Positions 1-8,066 of a DNA stretch of 64,000 bases are shown here, one piece after another. This DNA comes from CALMFG01 sp963666035 (GTDB taxonomy: Bacteria; Bacillota; Clostridia; Christensenellales; CALMFG01), in contig CAXXJI010000016.1 in assembly GCA_963666035.2 (NCBI GenBank), forward strand, positions 138,419 to 202,418. The letters run 5' to 3'. A program made the position numbers and the translations under genes. A model generated the notes under the pieces. It ran no database searches and was not told the origin of the DNA. It worked only from the letters and a program-made list of their open reading frames with translations. The stretch's first letter is position 1. The number at the start of each line of letters is the position of its first letter.

Positions 1-317
1 GCCAAAAGGGCGATCAGCCAAGCGGCCAGAATAAAACCGAGCAAAAACCCAAAGGTGGGTTTGAGCACATAAGCGAACCCGCCGCCTTCGGTGAAGACCG
101 GCAGGCCGATTAAACCCAGCAGCACATAGACAGCCTGTGAGGCAAAAGCATAAGCCGGAGGCAGCAGAAGCCCAGAAAACAGCACAAAGAGTACCTGCAG
201 CGTCACAGAGGTCATGGTCGGCGGCAAAGGAATCTTAAACCATGCGCTGATGGCCATTAAACCGGCAAACAATGCAGCCAGAACGATATAGCGTAGATGA
301 AGTGTTTTTTGTCTCAA
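1..317 (-). CDS. bioY: Biotin transporter BioY (ECF S component), N-terminal part only
   Basis: BioY is the membrane substrate-binding subunit of the biotin energy-coupling-factor transporter. About 105 residues are visible before the gene runs off the left edge of the window. The translation is a chain of hydrophobic helices and carries the family's early segment IPLPPTMTSVTLQVLFV followed by LIGLPVFTEGGGFAYVLKPTFGF, which is typical of BioY. The start is TTG at 317 with an AGGA Shine-Dalgarno 8 nt upstream on the minus strand. It reads divergently from the DUF2156 gene, and its promoter is overlapped by a BirA-type operator, which independently supports a biotin role. Family call is firm; the C-terminal part is not seen. 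Confidence 0.9.
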   Translation of the reverse strand, partial: MRQKTLHLRYIVLAALFAGLMAISAWFKIPLPPTMTSVTLQVLFVLFSGLLLPPAYAFASQAVYVLLGLIGLPVFTEGGGFAYVLKPTFGFLLGFILAAWLIALL

Positions 318-355
318 TGGACATATCCTCGTATCATTTTTTTATTGTTCTTACG

Positions 356-387
356 AATCTTAATAGAAGAACACGTAAATGTCAACC
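356..387 (-). promoter_or_regulatory. bioY promoter
   Basis: Read on the minus strand: TTGACA, a 17-bp spacer, then TAAGAT. The -35 hexamer lies inside the left arm of the BirA-type repeat. The 4/6 match in the -10 box makes this a fair but not perfect sigma-A promoter. Confidence 0.55.
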
Positions 388-413
388 TTTAATTTACTAA
401 GCGGTTGACATTT
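377..413 (-). promoter_or_regulatory. BirA-type biotin operator of bioY
   Basis: A perfect inverted repeat with 11-bp arms (AAATGTCAACC at 377-387 and GGTTGACATTT at 403-413) separated by 15 bp. This matches the general layout of BirA operators, two GGTTNACA-like half-sites about 15 bp apart. One arm contains the -35 hexamer of the bioY promoter, so a bound BirA-biotinoyl-AMP dimer would block transcription when biotin is plentiful. The birA gene itself is not in the window. Confidence 0.8.
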
Positions 414-473
414 CTGAATACATAGTAAAACACTCGGAGATATTAATTTTTCTTTAATTCGTTCCTCAGTGGT

Positions 474-501
474 TTGACAATTTGTTTTAATCGTATAAAA
501 T
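474..501 (+). promoter_or_regulatory. Promoter of the DUF2156-GNAT pair
   Basis: TTGACA at 474-479, a 16-bp spacer and TAAAAT at 496-501, about 30 bp upstream of the TTG start at 530. Confidence 0.6.
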
Positions 502-529
502 ATAAGGGTAAAACACGGAGGCTAAATAT

Positions 530-1438
530 TTGGAATTTAAAAGACTAACATGCGAAGACAAAGAACGATTTAGAGAAGTGATTAATAAGCATCATTATCA
601 GAATGCTGAAAGTTCATTTACCAACCTGTACCTTTGGTCAAAGCCGTACCAGATTGAAATTGCGTTTGGCGAATACGCGATGTATATCAGTTTTGTCGGC
701 GGCGACGGCGAAAAGAGTTATCTTGCTCCTTTTCTTTATGACTTTGAAGCGCCGATTAAACCGGCGCTGGCTGAACTGAGAAAACACATACATGCAGAGG
801 ATAAGACGTTCTGTATCAAAGGTGTGGTAAAATCAGTCCGGGAAAAGATTGAGCAAGAGATTAAACCGGTATTTCAAATTTTTGAAGATAGAAATAACTT
901 TGAGTATGTGTACCTCGCAGAGGATTTGATCAATCTGGGCGGAAAAAAACTGCACGCCAAGCGTAATCATATCAATTATTTTGAAAAAACGTACAGCTAT
1001 GAATACCGCCCGTATGATGCGTCTTTAAAAGAAGAGTGCATTGCGCATATTGAGGACTGGGTGGATCAAAAAGAGGATGCCAAAAGTCTGCGGGACGAGA
1101 TTGGCGTTTTGCATACCATTTTGGATGAATACGAAAAGCTGAATGTCAAAGGCGCGGTGGTGCTGGTCAACGGCCGCGTGGAAGCGCTGACATTCGGTGA
1201 AGCACTGAATCAGGACATGGCGCTGATTCATATCGAAAAAGCCAATCCGAATATCAGGGGCTTGTATCCCTATATCAACCGCGAGTTTGTCACTCGGGAG
1301 TGGTCGGAGTTTAAATACATCAACAGAGAGGAAGATATGGGTATTGAAGGCCTAAGGAAAGCCAAGCTTTCCTATAACCCAGCCTTTATGGTTGAAAAGT
1401 ATTCCTGCTCAGTTGATGGAGATTGTGATGGAATTTAG
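530..1438 (+). CDS. DUF2156 family protein (phosphatidylglycerol lysyltransferase C-terminal-like)
   Basis: This 302-residue protein looks like the stand-alone DUF2156/LPG_synthase_C family, a double GNAT-like fold related to the aminoacyl-transferase half of MprF. Supporting segments are the N-terminal NAESSFTNLYLW motif, KKLHAKRNHINYF in the middle, and EKANPNIRGLYPYINREF near residues 235-255, all usual for this family. No membrane segments are seen, so it should be cytosolic. The start is TTG at 530 with a CGGAGG Shine-Dalgarno; no better start is present. The next gene overlaps its last 11 bases, suggesting translational coupling. Substrate is unknown; membership in DUF2156 is much surer than any aminoacyl-lipid role. 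Confidence 0.8.
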   Translation: MEFKRLTCEDKERFREVINKHHYQNAESSFTNLYLWSKPYQIEIAFGEYAMYISFVGGDGEKSYLAPFLYDFEAPIKPALAELRKHIHAEDKTFCIKGVVKSVREKIEQEIKPVFQIFEDRNNFEYVYLAEDLINLGGKKLHAKRNHINYFEKTYSYEYRPYDASLKEECIAHIEDWVDQKEDAKSLRDEIGVLHTILDEYEKLNVKGAVVLVNGRVEALTFGEALNQDMALIHIEKANPNIRGLYPYINREFVTREWSEFKYINREEDMGIEGLRKAKLSYNPAFMVEKYSCSVDGDCDGI

Positions 1439-2330
1439 AGCGATAAAAGAAGAGGAACTGCCCAAGGCGAAAACACTTTGGAAGCAGGCGTTTGAAGACA
1501 GCGACGCATATATTGACTTCAATTTTTCTCGGAATATAGACCTGTCATATTCGATCGGCGCATTCGACGGAGATGTTTTGGCATGTATGCTTTTTATGAT
1601 TAAAAAAAGCATGGCGTGTACGCTGAATGGGAAAACCGTCGAAGTGTATTTTATTGTTGGCGTTGCCACCGATAAAACATACAGAAGACAAGGGATTGCT
1701 TCCAAAATCTTAGAAGAAGCAGACCGATTTCTATTCAATCTTGGTGTGCCGGTTGTCTATCTTTATCCCTTTAATCATCAGTTTTATAAAAAACAGGGAT
1801 ACCATACCGTCTCCTGGATGAAAAAAGTAAAGCTTGAAAAAAGCAACGCCGCAGATCCCGGTAAGGGCTTTGAGCTGAAACACTACACAAAGAAAAATCT
1901 GCCGGATGCTGAGGTGCTGGTTGGGCTTTACAAAACCGTCGGCCTTACAAAGCACAGTTTTTTTGTCAGGTCCAAGCAGGACTTTGTTGATATAATGGAA
2001 ACCATGGCCGTGGACGACGGTCGATTTACTATAGCTTATCAGAACGATGAGCCTGTCGGTTATGTTTTGTATTTTCTAAAGCGAAAAAAAATCATCGGAA
2101 CAGAGGCGTTGTTCTTGGACGCCCAAGCGGCAAAAAATGCTGTAAGTACGCTCGCAAAAGAACACGGCGGCTATATCTATCTGGATGACAGTTTTGATAT
2201 TCAAGGCGCTGAGACGGCCGAGTATGCGATGATGAAAATCATCAATTTCGAGGCGGCAAGACGTGTCTGCGGAGCGGCTTCGGTGGAAGAAATATTGGGC
2301 GTCGAAGTGATGATACTTGAACAATATTGA
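1428..2330 (+). CDS. GNAT family N-acetyltransferase (Eis-like, two-domain)
   Basis: A 300-residue acetyltransferase. The acetyl-CoA binding motif is visible at about residues 79-95 (VGVATDKTYRRQGIASK, with the R/Q-x-x-G-x-A signature). The following YPFNHQFYKKQGY segment and a second, degenerate GNAT-like half (about residues 150-300) resemble the Eis/sterol-carrier-like family. I chose ATG 1428, preceded by GGAG at a good distance, rather than upstream in-frame codons inside the previous gene. It overlaps the DUF2156 gene by 11 bp and is probably made from the same mRNA. A terminator follows. The acceptor substrate cannot be read from sequence. Confidence 0.82.
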   Translation: MEFRAIKEEELPKAKTLWKQAFEDSDAYIDFNFSRNIDLSYSIGAFDGDVLACMLFMIKKSMACTLNGKTVEVYFIVGVATDKTYRRQGIASKILEEADRFLFNLGVPVVYLYPFNHQFYKKQGYHTVSWMKKVKLEKSNAADPGKGFELKHYTKKNLPDAEVLVGLYKTVGLTKHSFFVRSKQDFVDIMETMAVDDGRFTIAYQNDEPVGYVLYFLKRKKIIGTEALFLDAQAAKNAVSTLAKEHGGYIYLDDSFDIQGAETAEYAMMKIINFEAARRVCGAASVEEILGVEVMILEQY

Positions 2331-2355
2331 TAAATCGGATATAATTCGAAAGATT

Positions 2356-2387
2356 AACTGCCGGCGTGATGGGATACGGCGGTTTTT
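2356..2387 (+). terminator. Rho-independent terminator after the acetyltransferase gene
   Basis: An 8-bp stem (AACTGCCG at 2356-2363 with CGGCGGTT at 2377-2384, one G-U pair) with a 13-nt loop and a T-run to 2387. Confidence 0.55.
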
Positions 2388-2427
2388 CTATGCAAAAAAG
2401 AAATAAAATAGATGCGGATTGAAAGCC

Positions 2428-2457
2428 TTGATTTTAAGGCATGGATTCGACTATTAT
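2428..2457 (+). promoter_or_regulatory. Promoter of the RNase J operon
   Basis: TTGATT at 2428-2433, an 18-bp spacer and TATTAT at 2452-2457. The start codon of the RNase J gene lies 43 bp downstream. Confidence 0.5.
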
Positions 2458-2499
2458 ATAGATAAATGGACTTAAACGGAAACGGAAAGAGGAACGAAT

Positions 2500-4165
2500 T
2501 TGAGTAAAAAACAAGATGAATTACGCATCACACCGCTTGGCGGTGTGGGCGAAATCGGCAAAAACATGACGCTGTTCGAATACGGCGATGATATGATAAT
2601 GGTCGATTGCGGGTTAATTTTCCCCCGCGATGATATGCTCGGCGTCGATTATGTCCTGCCGGATATTACGTATGTAGAGAAAAACATTGACAAGTTAAGA
2701 GCGGTTTTTATTACACATGGACACGAAGATCATATCGGGGCACTGCCCTATCTGGTGGAGCGGTTGAAGGTGCCCGTATATGGCACACGTTTTACCAATG
2801 CGCTGATCCGCACCAAGTTTGAAGAGCATGAGATAGTCAAAAAGGATTTATACGATATTAAAACAACCGACACAATTACGGCTGGTGTGTTTAAGCTGAC
2901 GCCTATCAAGGTCAGCCATAGTATTGATGACGCGGTGGGATATGCGATTGAAACCCCGATCGGAACCGTGGTGCATACGGGCGACTTTAAGGTGGATTAT
3001 ACCCCTGTGGATGGTAAAGTGATTGATCTGGCTAAATTCGCCGAGCTTGGCACCAAGGGCGTTTTGCTGCTGATGGCGGACAGCACCAATGCACAGACGG
3101 CCGGATATACGATGAGCGAAAGCATCGTGGGGGATTCGTTTGAAAGCCATTTTAAGAAGGCGAACGGTCGGATTATTGTGGCCACCTTCGCTTCTAATAT
3201 CCACAGACTGCAGCAGATCGTGGAAGCGGCCAAACGGTTTAAACCGAAAGATTATTATCACCGGAAGATCCATGCTGCGCATTGCGGGTGTGGCCAAGGA
3301 ACTTGGCATACTCAATATTGACGACAAAATGATTGTCGATATCGAGCAGATCAACTCTTTGCCCGATAAAAAGGTTACGCTGGTGACCACCGGTTCGCAA
3401 GGCGAACAGATGGCGGGACTTACGCGTATGGCGGCCGGCGAGCACGCCAAGATCACCATCAAGGAAGGCGATACGGTGATTATCTCGGCATCGCCCATCC
3501 CGGGTAATGAACGCGGCGTGGCCGACGTCATTAATCTATTGCATCACAAGGGCGCGCATGTGATCAACGAAGCCAACGCGGACGTGCATGTTTCCGGACA
3601 CGCTTGTCAGGAAGAGCTAAAGCTGATTCATACGCTGACAAAGCCCAAATACTTTATTCCGGTGCATGGCGAATTTAAGCATTTGTATAAACATGCCGAA
3701 CTGGCTGAGGACTTGGGCATCAAACGAAAGAATATTTTTATTCCGGAAATCGGCATGCCGATTGAGATCAGCCGCAATCGTGCGCAAATTGGTAAGAAAG
3801 TGCCTTCCGGCCGTGTTTTGATTGACGGACTTGGCATCGGTGATGTGGGCAATGTGGTCTTAAATGACCGTCGGCTCTTAAGCCAGGATGGACTTTTGAT
3901 GGTGATTGTGACCATCGACAAACAGACCGGAACGCTGATTGCGGGACCTGAGATTATTTCTCGCGGATTTGTTTATGTCAAAGAATCGGAAGGGCTGATT
4001 CAGAATGCCAAAGATTTGGTGCTGGATATCGTGAAGGATTCGGAAAAGAAAAAGGTAAGAGAGTGGAGTGTGCTAAAAGCGAAAATCAAACGGGCACTCC
4101 GCGATTATCTGTATGACCAGACCCAGAGAAACCCGATGATCCTGCCTGTGATTATCGAAATTTAA
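2500..4165 (+). pseudogene. rnj: Ribonuclease J, reading frame broken by one extra base
   Basis: RNase J is a metallo-beta-lactamase ribonuclease with 5'-to-3' exo- and endonuclease activity, central to mRNA decay and rRNA maturation in Bacillota. The N-terminal frame (2500-3240) has the metal motif HGHEDH at residues 73-78 and VHTGDFK. The C-terminal frame resumes at 3242 with NRKIIITGRSM, TTGSQGEQ and the PVHGEFKH motif. The frames join if one A is removed from AAA at 3241-3243, giving about 555 residues, the normal family length. As written, translation of the first frame ends at 3321. Start is TTG 2500 after AAAGAGGA. The cleanly resumed homology suggests a sequencing error or very recent mutation. 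ylbF follows 14 bp downstream. Confidence 0.88.
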
Positions 4166-4179
4166 GCGAGGTTACGCAC

Positions 4180-4527
4180 ATGTACGTATACGACAAAGCC
4201 AATGAACTGGCATCCAGCATCCGTGAGAGCGATGTGTTTAAGGAATATAAACGCACCAAAGATATCGCGCTGGCAGATGAAAAGAACAAAGGTCTTATAA
4301 AGAATTATAAAACCATGCAACTGCAGGCGCAGACCGCTTACATGACCGGCGGTGAGCCCGATGCTGAGATGATGGAGCGGATGACCAAGCTGGGGGAAGT
4401 GTTACAGTTTAATCCCGACGTTTCGGCCTATCTGATGGCGGAATATAATTTTAATACGCTCATCGGCGATATATACAAAATCATCGGTGACGCGTGCGAG
4501 CTGGATTTGGATATGTTTAAGGAGTGA
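4180..4527 (+). CDS. ylbF: YlbF/YmcA family regulator
   Basis: A 115-residue, mostly helical protein of the YlbF/YmcA (DUF964) family. The opening MYVYDKANELASSIRESDVF and the ADEKNKGLIKNYK core are characteristic. In Bacillus subtilis YlbF works with YmcA and YaaT in a complex that modulates RNase Y and development; that function is family knowledge, not visible here. The gene sits 14 bp after the RNase J gene and shortly before mltG, so it probably shares their transcript. Its proximity to an RNase gene fits an RNA-decay role. ATG 4180 has GCGAGG upstream. No catalytic motif is apparent. Confidence 0.85.
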   Translation: MYVYDKANELASSIRESDVFKEYKRTKDIALADEKNKGLIKNYKTMQLQAQTAYMTGGEPDAEMMERMTKLGEVLQFNPDVSAYLMAEYNFNTLIGDIYKIIGDACELDLDMFKE

Positions 4528-4531
4528 CCGG

Positions 4532-5758
4532 ATGAACAGCGATATTGAGAGCACGAGAGAACATACCAAAATCGTAAACAAAAGAGCGCTGAACCAAACC
4601 GCAAAAGGCAAGGCGGGATTTGAGTCGCCGCTGCTCGGCACCCTGCGATCGGTGACGATTTCACTAATCGCGCTTGGGCTGGCGCTGGTAATCGTACTGG
4701 TTGGCTTTTTCACGTTAAAGCATAACTATTTCGATCCGGTCGATGAAGAGAACACTATGCCGGTTCGTGTGGAGATTCCGCTCGGGTCTTCGGTGTCCAC
4801 CATCGCGGATACGCTGTACGAAAAAGAGATCATCCGCAACACCGCGGTTTTTAAGCTGTATGTCGATTTTAACGACATGTCCTCCAAGATGCAGGCGGGC
4901 ACGTATGATTTGAACCGCAGCATGACCATGGACGATGTCATCGCCATTTTGGGTACGGGTACTTCGAATATTTCAGTCACCACCTTTACGGTCACTGAGG
5001 GTATGACGATAAGTGATATGGCAAATATGTTTATCGAATCGGGCATTTTGGACGATCAAACCGATTTTTTGGAAATCTGTGAAACGGGTGTGGGTGTGGA
5101 CAGTCTGGTGTTTTTAAAGCCGGATACCGGTGTGGATGAAACCGCACAAACGACGGACGCCGCCAAAAGCAATGTCAGATACCTGCTGGAAGGCTATCTC
5201 TTCCCGGACACCTATGAGATATACATCAATTCGGCACCAGAAACGATTATCAATAAGATGTTGAATCGCTTTCAGTCTGTGTTTTCCAGCGACTATATTG
5301 CGCGCGCAGAACAGATCGGGATGAGCATCGATGAGGTGGTCACGCTGGCCTCTATCATTGAGCGTGAAGGCAAGCCGCAGGATTTTAAAAAGATTTCAGC
5401 GGTGTTTCATAATCGTTTAAAGAAGGATGATAAACTGCAGTCCTGCGCCACATTGCAATATGTGGTCGGCATACGTAAATTGCAGTTCAGCCAAAGTGAG
5501 ATAGATACCGCTTCGCCGTATAATACCTACATCAACGCAGGGCTCCCTGCCGGCCCCATCTCTAACCCCGGGAAACAGGCTATCGAAGCGGCATTGTATC
5601 CGGACGAAGATTATTTGGCGGATGGATACTATTTTTTCTGCTCCAAAGACCCCGAGAGCGGGGAACTGGCCTTTGCCAAGACATACTCGGAACACGAAAA
5701 GAACGTCGCGATGTATGAGGATTTGTGGGCGGCGTACGACGCTGCACTGGGAAATTAG
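4532..5758 (+). CDS. mltG: Endolytic murein transglycosylase MltG
   Basis: MltG cuts nascent glycan strands and is thought to terminate peptidoglycan polymerisation. The 408-residue protein has a cytosolic N-terminus, one membrane helix at about residues 40-65, then the extracellular YceG domain. The catalytic glutamate is expected at E277 in ASIIEREGK, and the LKKDDKLQSCATLQY and NTYINAGLPAGPISNPG segments are family hallmarks. I chose ATG 4532, which has AAGGAG 8 nt upstream. Earlier in-frame codons overlap ylbF. The U32 gene follows after only 3 bp, matching the mltG-U32 neighbourhood known from Bacillus. Confidence 0.93.
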   Translation: MNSDIESTREHTKIVNKRALNQTAKGKAGFESPLLGTLRSVTISLIALGLALVIVLVGFFTLKHNYFDPVDEENTMPVRVEIPLGSSVSTIADTLYEKEIIRNTAVFKLYVDFNDMSSKMQAGTYDLNRSMTMDDVIAILGTGTSNISVTTFTVTEGMTISDMANMFIESGILDDQTDFLEICETGVGVDSLVFLKPDTGVDETAQTTDAAKSNVRYLLEGYLFPDTYEIYINSAPETIINKMLNRFQSVFSSDYIARAEQIGMSIDEVVTLASIIEREGKPQDFKKISAVFHNRLKKDDKLQSCATLQYVVGIRKLQFSQSEIDTASPYNTYINAGLPAGPISNPGKQAIEAALYPDEDYLADGYYFFCSKDPESGELAFAKTYSEHEKNVAMYEDLWAAYDAALGN

Positions 5759-5761
5759 AAT

Positions 5762-7003
5762 TTGAGGGAACGTTTGAATACGAATTTGGAACTGCTCGCG
5801 CCGGCGGGCAATATGGAATGTTTGGATACGGCGCTGTACTTCGGTGCCGATGCCGTCTATCTATCGGGAAAGGCCTACGGACTGCGTGCCTTTGCCGATA
5901 ATTTTTCGATGGAGGATTTGATCGAAGCGTGCGGTAAGGCGCATAAGAAGCACAAAAAAATCTATCTCACCAGCAACGCGGTATTCCATGAGGATGATTT
6001 TACCGGCTTTGATGAATATATAAAACAGGCAGAAGCGGCCGGGATTGATGCGCTGATTGTATCAGACCCGGGTGTGGTGATGGCGGCTAAAGAGGCTGTG
6101 CCGGATATGCCCATCCATCTTTCCACCCAAGCCAGTACAACCAATGCGATGAGTGTGAAATTCTGGGAGAAAATCGGTATATCGCGCGTCATTGTGGCAA
6201 GAGAAGCCAGCCTTTCCGATATCCGCCGGATGAAAGACGCGGTCCCTGAGATGGAACTGGAAGCGTTTGTCCATGGGGCGATGTGCATCTCCTATTCGGG
6301 CAGATGTTTGTTTTCAGACTTCACAACCGGCCGAAGCGGCAACAAGGGCGAGTGTGCCCAGCCCTGTCGGTGGAAGTATTATGTGCAGGAAGAAAAAGAC
6401 GGTTCACTTTTTCCGGTATTTGGTGATGAAAAAGGCACATACCTTTTTAACTCAAAAGATTTGATGATGATTGAACATATGGACAAGTTGATCGAAGCGG
6501 GTGTGACTTCGTTCAAAATTGAGGGACGCATGAAATCGGCCTATTATGTGGGCAGCGTGGTCAAACTTTACCGAGCTGAAATTGATAAGATTTTAAGGGA
6601 TCAACAAAATTACCGTTTCAACGCAGAAGTTTTGGATGAGATGGCCAAATGCGGCACGCGTGAGTATACCACGGGCTTTTTCTTGGGCAACCCCATGGCT
6701 GAAGGGCAGGACACTCAAAGAACATCCGAGATTAAACCGGCGGTGTTTATCGCCAAGGTACTGCAAGATGCGGCTGATGGCAGTGTTTTGATTGAACAGC
6801 GGAATAAGTTTGTGCTGGGAGATGAACTGGAAGTGCTGAGTCCGGATGCTGAAACCGCTGTGTTCAAAGTAAAAAGCATCGTCAACGAAGATGGGCAGGC
6901 GCAGGAAAGTGCGCCGCACCCCAAACAGGTGCTCACCATCAATTGCCCCTATCCGCTGAAAGCAGGCGATCTTTTAAGAAGAAATCAATTGCTTCGCGAT
7001 TAA
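5762..7003 (+). CDS. U32 family peptidase-like protein (TrhP-type tRNA hydroxylation)
   Basis: A 413-residue member of the U32 family. The family signature lies at about residues 167-185 (EAFVHGAMCISYSGRCLFS), followed by the cysteine pair in GECAQPC, which is expected to contribute to an Fe-S cluster site. The N-terminal ELLAPAGNMECLDTALYFG is also typical. Position immediately after mltG mirrors the B. subtilis yrrL-yrrM-yrrN-yrrO region, where the U32 proteins (TrhP) support 5-hydroxyuridine formation at tRNA position 34. That function is inferred from context. The start is TTG 5762, 3 bp after the mltG stop, with only a weak Shine-Dalgarno, so it is uncertain by a few codons. Confidence 0.85.
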   Translation: MRERLNTNLELLAPAGNMECLDTALYFGADAVYLSGKAYGLRAFADNFSMEDLIEACGKAHKKHKKIYLTSNAVFHEDDFTGFDEYIKQAEAAGIDALIVSDPGVVMAAKEAVPDMPIHLSTQASTTNAMSVKFWEKIGISRVIVAREASLSDIRRMKDAVPEMELEAFVHGAMCISYSGRCLFSDFTTGRSGNKGECAQPCRWKYYVQEEKDGSLFPVFGDEKGTYLFNSKDLMMIEHMDKLIEAGVTSFKIEGRMKSAYYVGSVVKLYRAEIDKILRDQQNYRFNAEVLDEMAKCGTREYTTGFFLGNPMAEGQDTQRTSEIKPAVFIAKVLQDAADGSVLIEQRNKFVLGDELEVLSPDAETAVFKVKSIVNEDGQAQESAPHPKQVLTINCPYPLKAGDLLRRNQLLRD

Positions 7004-7031
7004 TATATTGACAAAAGAAGAGGAAAACATT

Positions 7032-7916
7032 TTGAGATCACAGGAAAGACTGGCGGATCTGTCACTCATCGGAGTGTCTTTTTTATGGGGGGCGGGATTT
7101 ATCGCTGTACAGTATGCCATCCAATCGGGTTTGCCCGTGTCGCTGATTGTGGCGGCGCGGTTTACCATCGCGGCGTTGGCGGTGTTTGTGTTCAGCCCCA
7201 AAACCATATTCGGCATTAAAAAGCAGGAACTCATCACCGGCGTGATTGCGGGCGTTTTGCTGTATCTGTCGTTTTTGTCCCAGACTTTAGGGCAGGCTTA
7301 TTCTACGGTTTCGAACGCGGCATTCATTACGGCGATCTACGTGGTGCTGGTGCCCTTTATCATCTGGATATTCAAAGGTCATCCGCCCAAACTGAAGATG
7401 TTTTTTCTGGTGTTCACCACTTTGGCGGGTGTGTTTTTCTTAACCTACCAAAAGAATACGCCCTTGATTTCATTCAGCTCGGGTGATATCCTGTTGCTGC
7501 TCTGTGCGTTGGGGTTTGCCGCGCATATTGCATACCTTGGCGCAAAAGCGCGGGATTTTAATCCGGTCAATATCACGTTTTTGCAGATGGCAACGGCGGG
7601 TGTCATGGGATTTATAGTTTTTCTTGCCACCGACACATCGGCGCTCACGGGAGTCAATTGGCAGATGGGCATCTTCTCGGTCATCTATCTGGGGCTGATT
7701 AGCTCGGCGGTCTGTTATTTTCTGCAGACTTGGGCGCAGACGATTACAACGCCTTCGAAGGCAGCGATTATGATGAGCATGGAATCGCTCTTCGGTTCAC
7801 TCTTCTCAATTCTGATCGGTTTGGAAGCCTTTCGCATCAATATTCCGATCGGAGGCTTGATTATTTTGGCATCGGTGATTTTGTCCGAAGTGGAATTAAA
7901 AAAGCGTAAGCTGTAG
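7032..7916 (+). CDS. EamA/DMT family transporter
   Basis: A 294-residue membrane protein with about ten hydrophobic helices arranged as two EamA repeats. The first repeat begins LSLIGVSFLWGAGFIAVQYAIQ and the second ends with KAAIMMSMESLFGSLFSILIG, the usual DMT-superfamily pattern. Substrate is unknown; these proteins export metabolites or amino acids. The start is TTG 7032, preceded by AGAGG 8 nt upstream, rather than the TTG at 7008, which has no Shine-Dalgarno. The gene follows the U32 gene closely and is probably the last gene of the rnj-ylbF-mltG operon. Confidence 0.83.
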   Translation: MRSQERLADLSLIGVSFLWGAGFIAVQYAIQSGLPVSLIVAARFTIAALAVFVFSPKTIFGIKKQELITGVIAGVLLYLSFLSQTLGQAYSTVSNAAFITAIYVVLVPFIIWIFKGHPPKLKMFFLVFTTLAGVFFLTYQKNTPLISFSSGDILLLLCALGFAAHIAYLGAKARDFNPVNITFLQMATAGVMGFIVFLATDTSALTGVNWQMGIFSVIYLGLISSAVCYFLQTWAQTITTPSKAAIMMSMESLFGSLFSILIGLEAFRINIPIGGLIILASVILSEVELKKRKL

Positions 7917-7949
7917 ACTGCTGCCGCGCCAGCGCCTGTAAAAAAATGC

Positions 7950-7978
7950 TTGAAAAAATCCAATTTCTGTGGTAATAT
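7950..7978 (+). promoter_or_regulatory. Promoter of the rimP-nusA-infB operon
   Basis: TTGAAA at 7950-7955, a 17-bp spacer and TAATAT at 7973-7978 with a TGG extended -10 element. It is one of the best promoters in the window. Confidence 0.7.
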
Positions 7979-8001
7979 ACTTTTGAATTTAGCGGACGAG
8001 C

Positions 8002-8028
8002 GAAAGAGTGGGTTTACCCGCTCTTTTC
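8002..8028 (+). promoter_or_regulatory. Conserved-type hairpin in the rimP 5' leader
   Basis: An 11-bp stem (GAAAGAGTGGG at 8002-8012 with CCCGCTCTTTTC at 8017-8028) closed by a TTTA tetraloop, about 15 nt after the predicted transcription start. Similar GAGTGGG/CCCRCTC hairpins precede rimP in many Bacillota. Its function is unknown. It lacks a long T-run, so it is not a plain terminator. Confidence 0.6.
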
Positions 8029-8066
8029 AATTGTTAGAGGGTAAAAACTAGAATGAGGTAACCGGA

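Noticed and set aside
2425..2440. GCCTT/AAGGC inverted repeat over the -35 of the RNase J promoter
   Set aside because: Five-base arms are expected by chance in AT-rich intergenic DNA.
3238..3244. TTTAAAC at the RNase J break, a classic frameshift heptamer
   Set aside because: It is in the wrong phase (TTT AAA C, not T TTA AAC) and the needed shift is +1, not -1. There is no stop codon or pseudoknot nearby as in programmed frameshifting.
2848..3531. A 227-codon minus-strand frame across the RNase J frameshift
   Set aside because: Shadow of the RNase J gene; no protein-like pattern.
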